A DNA stretch of 64,000 bases from UBA877 sp035506155 (GTDB taxonomy: Bacteria > Chloroflexota > Anaerolineae > Anaerolineales > Villigracilaceae): contig DATJPX010000137.1 of NCBI GenBank assembly GCA_035506155.1, positions 9,971 to 73,970 on the forward strand, read 5' to 3'. Numbering within the stretch: position 1 is the first letter of the stretch; every line of letters begins with the position of its first letter. The notes under the pieces were generated by a model, which ran no database searches, was not told where the DNA came from, and saw only the letters and a program-made list of their open reading frames with translations. Of this stretch, positions 9,497-17,691 are shown piece after piece. A program made the translations under genes and the position numbers.

Positions 9497-9528
9497 TGAC
9501 CAGAAATATAAAATCAGTCATCTGGTCA
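9497..9528. promoter_or_regulatory. Candidate TetR operator (inverted repeat)
   Basis: Perfect 8-bp arms TGACCAGA (9497-9504) and TCTGGTCA (9521-9528) separated by 16 AT-rich bases. They sit immediately downstream of the -10 box and 8 bases before the regulator's start codon. This position would let the encoded TetR protein block its own transcription. The wide spacing suggests two half-site dimers or a looped contact rather than one compact palindrome. Confidence 0.6.
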
Positions 9529-9536
9529 TAATACGT

Positions 9537-10256
9537 ATGGATAAAGATCCACTTTCCCGCCCCGCCCGCATCCTCGCCGCGGCCTCGCGCCTGGTCGCCC
9601 ATTACGGTTTCAACAAGACCACCGTGGACGACATCGCCAGTGAGGCCGGGGTCTCGAAGGGCGCCGTCTATCTGGAATGGCCGGGCAAAGATGAGCTCTT
9701 CGATGCCCTCCTGGCTTACGAAATGAAACGCATGCTCACGGACTACCGCGGACGGATCGAAGCCGACCCGGAAGGCGGCCGGATCGCCAATCTCTACCGC
9801 CACGCCTTGCTGGCGCTGCACGCCAATCCGCTGATCTGCGCCCTGTACGTGCGTGATAGCCGCATCCTCGGCGACTTCGTCCGCCGGCAGGATGTGGAGC
9901 GGTATACCAGCCGCCTGCTTCTCGGGAACGAGTCGATCCGGCAGATGCAGGCCGCCGGCCTGTTGCGGGACGACATCCGTCCAGAGACGGTCGCCTATCT
10001 GTTCACGATCATTGCCCTGGGCTTCATCCAGGTCGGCGCGGTCCTGCCGATGCAGGACGTACCCCAGCTTGAAGAAGTCGCCCAGGCCGTCACCCGGATG
10101 GTGGAAGGTGGCCTCGCCAGGGAGGGCGGCGACAGCGCGGCCGGCAAACAGGCCTTTCTCAAAGTATTGGATCTGATGATGGAACAATACGGCGCCGTGA
10201 CCGGGACCGAATCCGGGAATGGCGGAGCAGAAAGCAAGGAAAACTCAGGAGGTTGA
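9537..10256 (+). CDS. TetR/AcrR-family transcriptional regulator
   Basis: A 239-residue protein. The N-terminal helix-turn-helix (about residues 8-55) reads ARILAAASRLVAHYGFNKTTVDDIASEAGVSKGAVYLEW, typical of TetR DNA-binding domains. The rest is an all-helical ligand/dimer domain that I cannot assign to a ligand. The C-terminus ends in a Gly/Glu/Ser-rich tail. No Shine-Dalgarno site is visible before the ATG. Its own promoter carries an inverted repeat, so autorepression is likely. The alpha/beta hydrolase begins one base after its stop, so both are one transcription unit and the hydrolase is probably its target. Confidence 0.93.
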   Translation: MDKDPLSRPARILAAASRLVAHYGFNKTTVDDIASEAGVSKGAVYLEWPGKDELFDALLAYEMKRMLTDYRGRIEADPEGGRIANLYRHALLALHANPLICALYVRDSRILGDFVRRQDVERYTSRLLLGNESIRQMQAAGLLRDDIRPETVAYLFTIIALGFIQVGAVLPMQDVPQLEEVAQAVTRMVEGGLAREGGDSAAGKQAFLKVLDLMMEQYGAVTGTESGNGGAESKENSGG

Positions 10257-10257
10257 A

Positions 10258-11082
10258 ATGGCTGCAAACATGAAAGAATCATCCCTCCAGGAAAATATCC
10301 TGGAGCGCAAAGGCTGCCGACTGCACTACTGGGCCGGCGGGGCCGAAAGCCGGCCGCTGGTCGTCTTCACCCACGGCGCAGGCGTGGACCATCGCTCCTT
10401 CGACCTTCAGGTCAAAGTGGCGGCTCAAAAGTACCGGGTTTTGACGTGGGATGTGCGCGGGCACGGCCTCTCCCAGCCGGTCGGGGAACCGTTCACCATC
10501 CCGCTGGCGGTCGAAGACCTGCTGGCGATCCTCGAAAAGCTGGGCTGCAAAAAAGCGACCTTCGTCGGCCATTCCAACGGCACCTACATTTCCCAGGAGC
10601 TGGCCTACCGACATCCCGAAATGGTCCAGGCATTGGTGATCGCCGATGGCACCTGCATCACCTGGCCCCGCTCCGGTTTCGACCGCTGGATCCTGCGCTC
10701 CTCGAATGGGATCATGAATCTCCTCCCCTTCGAAACCTTGAAGAAATTCGGCCTGCCTTATTTCTCGGCCCGCAAAGACGTGCAGGAATATATCTACGAA
10801 GCCTTTTCGATGCTTACCAAGCCGACATTCATCGCCATCTGGAACGGGGTCACATCCTGCCTGCACGACGAGCCGGATTACAAGATCACCCAGCCGATGC
10901 TGCTGGTCCACGGGGACAAGGATCAGACCGGCGACATCCGCAAGATCGCGCCCTTATGGGCGGCAGCCACGCCCAACTGCCAATATGAAGTAATCCCAAA
11001 CGCACTCCACCTGGCTCCGATGGATAACCCGGAATTCTTCAATCTACTGCTGATGGACTTCCTGGCGAAATGGGCGAAGTGA
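10258..11082 (+). CDS. Alpha/beta-fold hydrolase
   Basis: A 274-residue soluble hydrolase. The oxyanion motif is FTHGAG, the nucleophile elbow is GHSNG (Ser about residue 105), the acid is probably Asp in VHGDKDQ, and the His is in NALHLAPMDNP. The ATG at 10258 has AGGAGG seven bases upstream. An in-frame ATG at 10219 lies inside the TetR gene and is less likely. The active-site set fits esterases, lactonases or haloperoxidase-like enzymes; the substrate cannot be read from sequence. Co-transcription with the TetR gene suggests an inducible detoxification or catabolic role. Confidence 0.9.
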   Translation: MAANMKESSLQENILERKGCRLHYWAGGAESRPLVVFTHGAGVDHRSFDLQVKVAAQKYRVLTWDVRGHGLSQPVGEPFTIPLAVEDLLAILEKLGCKKATFVGHSNGTYISQELAYRHPEMVQALVIADGTCITWPRSGFDRWILRSSNGIMNLLPFETLKKFGLPYFSARKDVQEYIYEAFSMLTKPTFIAIWNGVTSCLHDEPDYKITQPMLLVHGDKDQTGDIRKIAPLWAAATPNCQYEVIPNALHLAPMDNPEFFNLLLMDFLAKWAK

Positions 11083-11131
11083 ACCCATCCTCTCCCATGG
11101 TCTGAAAATCGCAGTCGATCGACTCATCGAC

Positions 11132-11155
11132 GCCTCCCGATCATCTCCGGGAGGC
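11132..11155. terminator. Hairpin between convergent genes, weak terminator
   Basis: An 8-bp stem GCCTCCCG/CGGGAGGC with an 8-base loop lies between the hydrolase (plus) and the small membrane protein (minus). No T-run follows on either strand, so an intrinsic terminator role is uncertain. Confidence 0.4.
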
Positions 11156-11240
11156 ATATTGGTTCGTCCATGGGGAAGTCTCTTCATCGTTTTCAGAGGA
11201 AAAAGGAAGATGCTTAGAAGAGCCAGTTGACGTTCGATGG

Positions 11241-11519
11241 CTACGCCATCAGTTCTTCCAGGTGTTTAATTCTGTTCTGAATATCCGCCAGGGAATCCTG
11301 GAATTTGTTTTTACGCTCATTATTGACGAAGGCATAAACAATGCCCAGGATCAATAAAATGACCCCCGCCCCATACAAAGGGATCAAAGTCACGCCCCCA
11401 CCGATAATCCAGAGACCGACTTTGGCCTGTTTGCGGGCCTGCGCCATTTTTACTCGAAGCAGCTTCTTTTGCTCCTCCAGCATAGTCAGATCTGCCTTCA
11501 TTTCTGCGAGCGAACTCAT
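11241..11519 (-). CDS. Small coiled-coil membrane protein, unknown function
   Basis: A 92-residue protein I do not recognise as a named family. It starts with a charged heptad-like helix (about 1-33, rich in Lys, Glu, Leu), has a hydrophobic stretch that could be one long or two short helices (about 34-64, LWIIGGGVTLIPLYGAGVILLILGIVYAFV), and ends in a second charged helix (DSLADIQNRIKHLEELMA). A GGAGG site precedes the ATG. It lies 78 bases after the dinucleotide-binding protein on the same strand and may be at the distal end of the ATPase transcription unit. Confidence 0.75.
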   Translation of the reverse strand: MSSLAEMKADLTMLEEQKKLLRVKMAQARKQAKVGLWIIGGGVTLIPLYGAGVILLILGIVYAFVNNERKNKFQDSLADIQNRIKHLEELMA

Positions 11520-11597
11520 GGGGTTGCCTCCGGGCTGCCCGAATGATCGATTCGCGGCAACACGCTATTTTGCTTGGGGGTATTTGTAAGGATCCGG

Positions 11598-12245
11598 TCA
11601 GGACGTGACGAATTTGATGTTAATGTGTTTCGCCGAGGTGACCCGTCGTAGAGAGAGCCACAGGATCAGGAACATTTCCACGCCCCGCGAAGTTGTGATA
11701 TCGCCCAGGTCGATGACGGATTTCCAGCCAAACCAATCCCGCAAATAGCCGGAGACAACCGCCCTGGCTTCCACATCATTTCCGCTGACGAAGATATCCG
11801 TGTACTCGATCAGTTTGGCCGGATTCGCCATCACATTGGCATTCATCGTATTGAGCGTCTTCACCACGCGCGTTTCAGGAAATGCGCGTTGGATTTGTTC
11901 ACCCAACGAATCGGTATTGCAGACGGTCAGGGTCGTTATCTCAGTGGAATAATCGATCGGGTTGGACGTATCGATCAAGATCTTCCCTTTGAGATTCTCG
12001 GCCCCGGCCTGTCCCAGGGCTTGAAGCGAGGCCGAGCCCTGGGTACAGTTGAACACGATTTCACCGAAGGCAGCCGCATCCGCGAAGGTTCCAAAAAAAG
12101 CGTTGGGACCTTCTTCCTTGGCCCAACTCACCGCTTTCGGGTTATCTGCGGTCCTCGAGCCCATCATGACCTTGTGCCCGATTTGAACCAACTTCGAGCC
12201 GATCGTTTGCCCAACCATTCCAGTACCTAAAATTCCGATGTCCAT
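11598..12245 (-). CDS. F420-dependent NADP oxidoreductase-like dinucleotide-binding protein
   Basis: A 215-residue Rossmann protein beginning with the classic GILGTGMVGQTIGSKL nucleotide motif at residues 4-19. It continues with GSRTADNP (a site typical for NADP phosphate recognition), the central ILIDTSNPIDY strand and KTLNTMNANVM. These match the NPD-type reductases annotated as NADPH-dependent F420 reductase. The exact donor cannot be fixed from sequence. AGGAG precedes the ATG. It lies 106 bases downstream of the ATPase D gene on the same strand without an obvious terminator between, so read-through from the ATPase operon is possible. Confidence 0.85.
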   Translation of the reverse strand: MDIGILGTGMVGQTIGSKLVQIGHKVMMGSRTADNPKAVSWAKEEGPNAFFGTFADAAAFGEIVFNCTQGSASLQALGQAGAENLKGKILIDTSNPIDYSTEITTLTVCNTDSLGEQIQRAFPETRVVKTLNTMNANVMANPAKLIEYTDIFVSGNDVEARAVVSGYLRDWFGWKSVIDLGDITTSRGVEMFLILWLSLRRVTSAKHINIKFVTS

Positions 12246-12351
12246 ATTATCTCCTGTTTCCCTGCCTCCGGATCAGGGCTTTACTTCAAATGACGAGGCC
12301 GGGATATTTCTTTACCAACAACGCCTCACGCCCGGGCATGGTGAATGATCG

Positions 12352-13023
12352 CTAAGCGAAGGGCTGAGTCTGGGCATAGTCACGTTCAGGAGCTTCGACG
12401 TCCGCTCTGGTCATCTTCGTCTTGAGCCATTTCAAGCGGAACGTCTCTTCGCGTTCACGCTCTTCCAAGGCGCTCTTGATAAAAAGGACGGTCTCTTCGT
12501 ATTCCGGGATAAAAATATGTTGCAAGGCATTGACGCGCCGCTGGGTCTTTCGCAGCTCGCCTGCCAGCCTCCACACGGAGGTGACCCGCTCGGACAGCTC
12601 GGGAATCCGCTTCAACACACTGCGGAAAGCCGTCCCCGCTTCGTCCAAAGTGGCGTTGGTATCGCCCATGCCGTAAGTCATTTCAGGCGCGGCTCCGTGC
12701 GCCTCCACCACCGGGATCGGCACACCCATCACGCCGCGGAACTTGAGATGGACGTCGACGGTTTTCGTAGTCGCCATGGCCGCCCATTCCAGATGTTCCT
12801 GGCCCATGGTTAATTTCGCCTGGCCCAGGGCGCGGTAGGCCGCCGCGACCAGTTCCCAGACTTCCTGCTGCAACTCTCCGGCGTCGTGGGCAACACGGAT
12901 CAATTCGGTCGTCAGGACCTCGCGTTTGCGGTCCAGGATCTCGTAGCCTTCGCGGGCAAACTGGAGGTCTTGTTTCATGCGCATCAGGTTGCTGCGCGTG
13001 GGAGGAACATTAATGTGAGCCAT
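12352..13023 (-). CDS. atpD: V/A-type ATP synthase subunit D (central stalk)
   Basis: A 223-residue, almost wholly helical protein. The N-terminal PTRSNLMRMKQDLQFAREGYEILDRKREVL and the later RRVNALQHIFIPEYEETVLFIKSALEEREREE are hallmarks of the rotor-shaft subunit D, which forms a long coiled coil inside the A3B3 head. It overlaps the B gene by 14 bases and is the last ATPase gene of the operon. Confidence 0.96.
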   Translation of the reverse strand: MAHINVPPTRSNLMRMKQDLQFAREGYEILDRKREVLTTELIRVAHDAGELQQEVWELVAAAYRALGQAKLTMGQEHLEWAAMATTKTVDVHLKFRGVMGVPIPVVEAHGAAPEMTYGMGDTNATLDEAGTAFRSVLKRIPELSERVTSVWRLAGELRKTQRRVNALQHIFIPEYEETVLFIKSALEEREREETFRLKWLKTKMTRADVEAPERDYAQTQPFA

Positions 13024-14434
13024 GATCCTTCCCGTAATATTGATTGATCTCGTCCAGGCTGACGCGGGTCAGCTCCTCCTGCGGCAGCATCGTGAGCAAA
13101 CGCCAGCCGATCTCCAGGGTAGTCTCGATATTGCGATTCTCTGCCGTACCCTGCCTGACGAATTCGTTTTCGAAAGCCCGGCCGAACTTCACATATTGCT
13201 GGTCGACCGCCGAGAGCTCTTCTTCACCAATCACCGAGGCCAGGGCGCGTACATCCTGCACGTGGGCATAGGCGGCGAACAGCTGCGAGGTCCAGTGACT
13301 GTGATCCTTGCGGGTTTTGCCCTCCCCAATGCCATCCTTCGCCAGGCGGGACAGGCTGGGCAGCACGGCTACGGGCGGGTAAATTCCTTGATGGTCGAGA
13401 TCACGATTGAGGGTAATCTGCCCTTCGGTGATGTAACCGGTCAGGTCAGGAACGGGATGGGTGATGTCGTCGTTCGGCATGGTCAGGATCGGCAACTGGG
13501 TGATCGACCCGCTGCTGGTCCGGATACGGCCGGTGCGCTCGTAAAGCGAAGCTAGGTCGCTGTAGAGATACCCCGGGTACCCCTTGCGGCTGGGAACCTC
13601 GCCACGAATGTTTGAGATCTGGCGTAGGGCTTCACAGTAATTGGTCATGTCAGTCAGGATCACCAGGACGTGCATGTTCCGCTCGAAGGCCAGGTATTCG
13701 GCCAGCGTCAGGGCGGCCCGCGGGGTGATCAGACGCTCCACGGGTGGATCGTCGGCCAGGTTGAGGAACATCGCCACCCGGGTCAGCGCGCCGCTCTCGG
13801 TAAAAGAGTCGCGGAAGTAGGCCGCCACATCGTGCTTGACGCCCATGGCGGCGAAGACGATCACGAACTGCTCGGATTTGGTGGAAGCCTGCCCAACCGG
13901 CACACCCAATGCTGCCTGGCGCACGATCTGTGCGGCCAGCTGGTCATGCGGAAGCCCTGCGCCGGAGAAGAGCGGCAACTTTTGGCCGCGCAGCAGGGTA
14001 TTCATCCCATCGATGGTCGAGATGCCGGTCTGGATGTAGTCGACCGGGTAGACCCGCGCGGTGGGATTGATCGGCTGCCCGTTGATGTCGGCGTAACGAT
14101 CCGCCAACGGTTCGGGGCCGCCGTCCAGGGGTTTGCCCAGGCCGTTGAAGATGCGCCCGAGCATCTCTTCGGCGACGGGGATCTCGTACGGTTTGCCCAT
14201 GAAGTGGATGTGCGTGCCGTCGATGGAAAGCCCGGATGTGCCGGCAAAGACTTCGATGACAGCCATCCCCTCGCCGACCTCCAGCACACGTCCATGGCGG
14301 AGCTGGCCCTGGGCATTGATGATCTCCACGACATCATCGTAGCCCACCCGGCCGATGTTCTCGATGAACACCAGCGGACCCTCGATCCGGCTGGCGCCGA
14401 CGACCTCATTGATGCCCAAACCGGTTGCGCTCAT
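13010..14434 (-). CDS. atpB: V/A-type ATP synthase subunit B (non-catalytic)
   Basis: A 474-residue subunit of the A3B3 head. Landmarks are the N-terminal beta-barrel, GISTIDGMNTLLRGQKLPLFSGAG in place of a catalytic P-loop, and ITQLPILTMPNDDITHPVPDLTGYITEGQI. The absence of a GxxGxGKT motif fits the regulatory, non-catalytic nucleotide subunit. It overlaps the A gene by four bases (ATGA), which implies translational coupling. Confidence 0.97.
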   Translation of the reverse strand: MSATGLGINEVVGASRIEGPLVFIENIGRVGYDDVVEIINAQGQLRHGRVLEVGEGMAVIEVFAGTSGLSIDGTHIHFMGKPYEIPVAEEMLGRIFNGLGKPLDGGPEPLADRYADINGQPINPTARVYPVDYIQTGISTIDGMNTLLRGQKLPLFSGAGLPHDQLAAQIVRQAALGVPVGQASTKSEQFVIVFAAMGVKHDVAAYFRDSFTESGALTRVAMFLNLADDPPVERLITPRAALTLAEYLAFERNMHVLVILTDMTNYCEALRQISNIRGEVPSRKGYPGYLYSDLASLYERTGRIRTSSGSITQLPILTMPNDDITHPVPDLTGYITEGQITLNRDLDHQGIYPPVAVLPSLSRLAKDGIGEGKTRKDHSHWTSQLFAAYAHVQDVRALASVIGEEELSAVDQQYVKFGRAFENEFVRQGTAENRNIETTLEIGWRLLTMLPQEELTRVSLDEINQYYGKDHGSH

Positions 14435-16197
14435 AAATACTCAACCTCCAGCTTCTGCAGTTGCTCATCGATCTCTTTTTGGATATCGGCGAGCTTCGAC
14501 AGGTCCTCGTTGGTCACCAGGGTCTTCATCCGGATCAGGGTATTCACCACAGGCAGTTCGTGAATGGTGGAAATGAGTGCGCCCATTTTGATGACCTGTT
14601 GCGCCTGCCGGTGGAAATTCAGGATCAGGTTCAGCATGCCGACCTGCTTCTCGACGGTCGAGTAGCTGTCCACTGGATCGAACGAACTCTGCTGCAGGAA
14701 GCCTTCCTTCAGCAGGCGGGCGGTTTCCAGCACCAGGCGCTGCTCGTCCGGGAGGGTATCGGCCCCAACCAGCTTGACGATCTGGGCCAGCCGGCTTTCC
14801 TCGCTCAGGATCTCCATGGCCTCAGTGCGCAGGGCATACCAGTCCTGGCCCACTTTGTCCTGCCACCAGCCGGCCACGTCTTCCATGTACTCGCTGTAGC
14901 TGTCCAGCCAGTTGATCGACGGATAATGGCGGGCAAACGCCAGGTTCTTGTCGAGCGCCCAGAAGCAGCGGATGAAGCGCTTGGTGTGCTGCGTGACCGG
15001 CTCCGAGAAGTCCCCGCCAGGCGGGGATACAGCTCCGATCACGCTGATCGACCCGGCCGCGCCATTCAAGGTCTCGACGAAACCGGCCCGCTCGTAGAAT
15101 TCGGCCAGGCGGTCGGCCAGGTAGGCCGGGTAGCCCTCTTCTGCGGGCAATTCCTCCAGCCGCCCCGAGATCTCCCGCAGCGCCTCGGCCCAGCGGGAGG
15201 TCGAATCGGCCATCAGGGCCACGTGGTAGCCCATGTCGCGGTAATACTCGGCGATGGTGATGCCGGTGTAGATGCTGGCTTCGCGCGCCGCCACCGGCAT
15301 GTTGGATGTATTGGCGATCAGGACGGTGCGTTCCATCAACGGGCGGTTGCTGCGGGGATCGACCAGGTGCGGAAATTCCTGCAGCACTTCCGTCATTTCA
15401 TTGCCACGCTCGCCGCAGCCGATGTAGACGATCACCTGCGTATCCGCCCATTTGGCAATGCTGTGCTGCGTGACCGTCTTGCCCGAGCCAAATGCGCCGG
15501 GGATGGCGGCCGTGCCGCCCTTCGCCAGGGGGAAGAAGCTGTCCAGGACGCGCTGCCCGGTGACCAGCGGCTCGTCCATCTTGCGCCGGGCCGCGTACGG
15601 GCGCGGCCGGCGGACGGGCCAGCGCTGCAGCATGCTCAATTCTTTTTCGCCGTTTTCAGTTTGCAGGCGGGCGATGGGATCGGTGAGAGTGTATTCGCCT
15701 TCCGGGGCAATCCAGGTCAGGCTCCCTTGCAGGTTGGGCGGCACCATAACGCGATGTTCCAGCGCAGCAGTCTCCGGGACCGTTCCCAGGATCGCGCCGC
15801 CCCGGACCACCGCGCCGGCCTTCAGGCTTGGGGTAAATTTCCAAAGATCTTTACGCGGCAAGGAATCCAGATGGATGCCACGCCCGATAAAAGATCCGCT
15901 TTGCGCCTCGATCAACGGCAGCGGACGCTGGACCCCATCGAAAATACTTCGCAGCAAACCTGGGCCCAGTTCCACCGACAGCGGCAGGCCGGTTTCGTAG
16001 ACCGGAGCACCCGGGTGCATCCCGGAGGTCTCTTCATAGACTTGAACAGTGATGATATCTCCATTCAGGCCGATGACTTCGCCGACGAGCTGATCCTCGC
16101 CGACTTCCACCAGATCCATCATGCTGACGTGCCTTGACCCGCGGGCGCGCACGACCGGGCCGTTGATCCATGTTACCGTCCCAATCTGTTCCCTCAT
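14431..16197 (-). CDS. atpA: V/A-type ATP synthase subunit A (catalytic)
   Basis: A 588-residue catalytic subunit. It has the N-terminal barrel, the non-homologous insert typical of V/A-type A subunits (about residues 115-185), the P-loop IPGAFGSGKTVTQ (about residues 230-242), the catalytic-Glu segment YIGCGERGNEMTEVL, and the ADSTSRWAEALREISGRLEELPAEEGYPAYL signature. Length is normal for the family. The start overlaps the E gene by four bases. It hydrolyses or makes ATP at the A-B interface. Confidence 0.98.
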   Translation of the reverse strand: MREQIGTVTWINGPVVRARGSRHVSMMDLVEVGEDQLVGEVIGLNGDIITVQVYEETSGMHPGAPVYETGLPLSVELGPGLLRSIFDGVQRPLPLIEAQSGSFIGRGIHLDSLPRKDLWKFTPSLKAGAVVRGGAILGTVPETAALEHRVMVPPNLQGSLTWIAPEGEYTLTDPIARLQTENGEKELSMLQRWPVRRPRPYAARRKMDEPLVTGQRVLDSFFPLAKGGTAAIPGAFGSGKTVTQHSIAKWADTQVIVYIGCGERGNEMTEVLQEFPHLVDPRSNRPLMERTVLIANTSNMPVAAREASIYTGITIAEYYRDMGYHVALMADSTSRWAEALREISGRLEELPAEEGYPAYLADRLAEFYERAGFVETLNGAAGSISVIGAVSPPGGDFSEPVTQHTKRFIRCFWALDKNLAFARHYPSINWLDSYSEYMEDVAGWWQDKVGQDWYALRTEAMEILSEESRLAQIVKLVGADTLPDEQRLVLETARLLKEGFLQQSSFDPVDSYSTVEKQVGMLNLILNFHRQAQQVIKMGALISTIHELPVVNTLIRMKTLVTNEDLSKLADIQKEIDEQLQKLEVEYL

Positions 16198-16814
16198 CGC
16201 GTTTCTCCCATCAGGAGGCGATACACGGACGAACGCAGGGTGTCCTGGATGCGTTTGAGCCGTGTCTCGAGGGTATTGTCATACTGCCGGCGGCCATCCC
16301 CGGTTTCCACGATCACGCCGATCCCGTCTTTCAGCGGTTTACCCACTTGGATGCGCATCTTCAATTCTGTGGACATTCTTTCGAGCAGACCAGGCGGAAG
16401 GTTTTTTTGGGTTGCCTTGTCGGCGTGCACCGTGGCGGAACCGGCTCCAAGCTGGAGCAATGCTTCGCGCAGCAGGCGCTGGGCAATTTCGCCGTAATCC
16501 GGATCGCGCTGGACTTCGGGGAGTTTTTCCCGGGCGGTTTCGAAAACATTCAGCAGCAATTTTTCGCGCTGCTCGAGTGCTATCGTGCGCGATTCCAGTT
16601 GGGTGATCGCGATGGTCTGGCTGTGGAGGCGTTCGGTCTCCAGCGTGGCCTGACCGATGATCTTGGCGCGTTCGGCGGATGCCTGTTCACGGGCCTGCCG
16701 CCGCAGGTCATCGGCTTTTTGCCTGGCTTCCGCAAGGATTTTTTCGGCCTCCGCCTGCGCTTGGTCCAGGACGGCGCGCTCGAGAGTCTTGATATTTTCC
16801 TCGATCGATATCAT
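16194..16814 (-). CDS. atpE: V/A-type ATP synthase subunit E (peripheral stalk)
   Basis: A protein of about 206 residues with a long Ala/Glu/Gln/Lys-rich coiled coil in the first half and a globular C-terminal part containing GIGVIVETGDGRRQYDNTLETRLKR, the subunit E signature. I chose the ATG at 16814; a TTG five codons upstream (16829) is possible and would add LDGLP. It forms the peripheral stalk with the short coiled-coil subunit encoded first in the operon. Confidence 0.92.
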   Translation of the reverse strand: MISIEENIKTLERAVLDQAQAEAEKILAEARQKADDLRRQAREQASAERAKIIGQATLETERLHSQTIAITQLESRTIALEQREKLLLNVFETAREKLPEVQRDPDYGEIAQRLLREALLQLGAGSATVHADKATQKNLPPGLLERMSTELKMRIQVGKPLKDGIGVIVETGDGRRQYDNTLETRLKRIQDTLRSSVYRLLMGETR

Positions 16815-16866
16815 AGGTAAGCCATCCAATCCATGCTCTTAACCAAAAAGGGTGAAAATGGAAAAT

Positions 16867-17172
16867 TCACAGCTTGACGCCAATCGCCCGCAACATGATG
16901 TCATTCAGGGATGGACGGTCGGGCCTTGGACCTTCAGGGCCGGGGATTTCGACCACCAGGGGCACTGTGCTGCGCAATTTGAGCTGATCCATCCTCGCCT
17001 CAATCATCGCGGCGGTATCCTCGGTGACCAGGATGATCCCGGCTTCCGAATCCATCAGGGTGTCGTCGAGCGCCTGGTTCGCCTCGGCAGCGGTAGATAC
17101 CGCGATCCCATGGACCCCGACCAGGGAAAATCCCAATACGGCTTCACGATTACCGATCACCAGGATTTTCAT
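16867..17172 (-). CDS. atpF: V/A-type ATP synthase subunit F
   Basis: A 101-residue Rossmann-like protein. MKILVIGNREAVLGFSLVGVHG and IILVTEDTAAMI match the CheY-like subunit F of the central stalk, which binds the top of D and modulates activity. It begins 7 bases after the K gene stop. The spacing to E (about 50 bases) is the largest within this part of the operon. Confidence 0.95.
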   Translation of the reverse strand: MKILVIGNREAVLGFSLVGVHGIAVSTAAEANQALDDTLMDSEAGIILVTEDTAAMIEARMDQLKLRSTVPLVVEIPGPEGPRPDRPSLNDIMLRAIGVKL

Positions 17173-17179
17173 GCCCGGC

Positions 17180-17617
17180 CTAACGGTTCAATACCAGGAT
17201 GGCGATGATAAGTCCGTAAATGGCAATGCCTTCGGCCAAACCGACAAAAATCAGGGCACGGCCGAACGATTCGGGTTTTTCCGCGATCGCACCGACGGCT
17301 GCCGCGCCGGTGCTGCTCACCGCGATCCCCGCGCCGATGCAGCCAAGCCCCACGGCAATCCCGGCCGCCAATGTGGCAAATTGGTCGCCCGTGGCTGCCT
17401 GGGCAAGCCCGGCCGCCCTTGCGGAGGGTGGCGTAGCCAGCCAGACGACCCCAATTACCAATGCCAGCACGCCGATCATCACGTTGTAGCCTTTGAAGCC
17501 CAGGATCAATTTTTTAATAGCAATACCGGGATTATCCCAGCGGCGATATAGAAAATAAAATACAAGCGGTGACAGGGGTATTACGGTTGCCAGTATTGCA
17601 AGAAAAATCTTCATCAT
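17180..17617 (-). CDS. atpK: V/A-type ATP synthase subunit K (membrane rotor ring)
   Basis: A 145-residue proteolipid. Residues 75-145 form one glycine-rich helical hairpin with the ion-carrying Glu in GLAEGIAIYG. Before it are two extra hydrophobic segments (about 3-22 and 43-63), the second ending in TPPSARAAG, which resembles a signal-peptidase site. The mature ring subunit may therefore be the 2-helix form, shorter than the 4-helix 16-kDa type. No Gln is present in the first hairpin helix, which hints at proton rather than sodium coupling; this is a weak inference. An AGGAG site precedes the ATG. Confidence 0.93.
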   Translation of the reverse strand: MMKIFLAILATVIPLSPLVFYFLYRRWDNPGIAIKKLILGFKGYNVMIGVLALVIGVVWLATPPSARAAGLAQAATGDQFATLAAGIAVGLGCIGAGIAVSSTGAAAVGAIAEKPESFGRALIFVGLAEGIAIYGLIIAILVLNR

Positions 17618-17691
17618 AGATCATCTCCTATATTTCCATAAAAACAGGCCATCTTCAAAACCAGATGCATAGCCAGGATAAAAGCCGGGGT

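Noticed and set aside
14461..16137. 558-codon plus-strand frame opposite ATPase subunit A
   Set aside because: It is a shadow frame without domain content; the minus strand carries the catalytic P-loop subunit.
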